NCBI GenBank assembly: GCA_930367205.1 | Contig: CAKNEZ010000015.1 | Coordinates: 124,001 to 188,000, forward strand | Reading direction: 5' to 3' | DNA length: 64,000 bases | Source of the DNA: Acanthosoma haemorrhoidale | Taxonomy: Eukaryota; Arthropoda; Insecta; Hemiptera; Acanthosomatidae | In this document: in pieces, positions 63,612 through 64,000 of the stretch | How positions within the stretch are numbered: position 1 is the first letter of the stretch | How the letters are laid out: each line of letters begins with the position of its first letter | Position numbers and translations under genes: made by a program | Notes under the pieces: model-generated | Told to the model about the DNA's origin: nothing | The model's database searches: none | The model's input: the letters and a program-made list of their open reading frames with translations, nothing else

Positions 63612-63767
63612 CTGGCGTGGGGGCCTACCGTGATCAACAAGGTGGTTCCCCCAGAGTGAGGCTTTTCCATTGCACTTTGGTTTAGCTGACTTCTGCGAAT
63701 ACCCCAAATGCGGGTATCTCGGGCGCGTAATTTCCGGAATTCGGGACTGCGTTCACGCTTTCTCATT
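63612..63767 (+). ncRNA. U1: U1 snRNA-like copy 6, lacking the 5' end
   Basis: Plus-strand copy that begins at U1 nucleotide 9 (CTGGCG); the first eight nucleotides that pair with introns are replaced by TGTTTTAT. It shares the GTTCACG and TTCCGGAATTCGG variants of copy 5, so it is an inverted duplicate of that copy. It cannot act as a normal U1. Confidence 0.85.
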
Positions 63768-64000
63768 ATAATTTCACCACTAACAATTAATATAAGGGAA
63801 GGTGTACAGAGGAGACTTACCTCTACTGTAGAACTACCTATAGGGTCTCCTTTTGGAGGTACGCTTCCTGTTGTTTGTACTTAGTGAAAGCTTTTCATGA
63901 CCCCACACCTGGTTTGTTGAGTTACAGACAGATAATCAATCATCACCACCGTCAGTCTAAAAAAAATTACAACAACAGCTTCAGACTCCGTCCCGTCGTC
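63768..64000. repeat. Inverted U1-unit sequence to window end
   Basis: Reverse complement of about 62190-62422 (region downstream of U1, with the CTTTTCATGACC and GTCGTCGTC blocks). It continues past the window. Confidence 0.85.

Overview
The window looks like repeat-rich heterochromatin of an arthropod, most likely an insect. It holds jockey-type LINEs, CsRn1-like gypsy elements carrying a tRNA-Trp-type primer site, Maverick/Polinton giant transposons with short GT-AG introns, and spliceosomal U1 and U4 snRNA sequences. I recognise no ordinary host protein gene.

Layout: 1-3774 is two head-to-tail 3' parts of a jockey-clade LINE, immediately followed by a U4 snRNA sequence (3782-3924). 3925-10222 holds a decayed LINE remnant (minus), a 5'-truncated gypsy element (5247-9252, minus) and a LINE fragment cut at both ends. 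From 10240 the base sequence is a ~2.37 kb tandem unit carrying one U1-like snRNA sequence per unit. The units are 10240-12505 continuing at 43763-43869; 43870-45398; 58882-61054 (rearranged); 61055-63420 (complete, 2366 bp); and 63421-63600. Two inverted pieces lie at 58178-58881 and 63608-64000. Six U1 copies are seen.

Two Mavericks sit in this array. Maverick-A (12506-43762) has an AGT..ACT end pair, ~0.5 kb terminal inverted repeats and a perfect 6-bp target duplication (CAGTCG). Its ~14 kb core carries the usual module: BIR proteins, a major capsid protein, a penton-like protein, an adenain-like protease, a phospholipase-like/pX protein, a two-exon small protein, a C2H2 finger ORF, protein-primed DNA polymerase B, integrase, a conserved unknown protein and a packaging ATPase. 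It is broken by four nested retroelements: a gypsy with AGTT duplications inside the penton gene, an R1/I-like LINE and a second gypsy (AGTG duplications) in the N-terminal part of polB, and a full-length jockey LINE in the polymerase domain. Maverick-B (45410-58177) keeps a complete 1128-residue polB reading frame. It has lost the major capsid protein, the maturation protease and half of the penton, and it carries a spliced dUTPase-like gene that runs into its terminal repeats.

The strongest leads are: a U1-like satellite with unusual recognition sequences, including two copies with an altered 5' splice-site-pairing end; an exactly 17-nt overlap between the finger ORF and polB in both Mavericks; BIR-domain cargo in Maverick-A; capsid loss in Maverick-B; and fold-back inverted duplications around Maverick-B. 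Coordinates of repeat edges were read by eye and may be off by a few bases.
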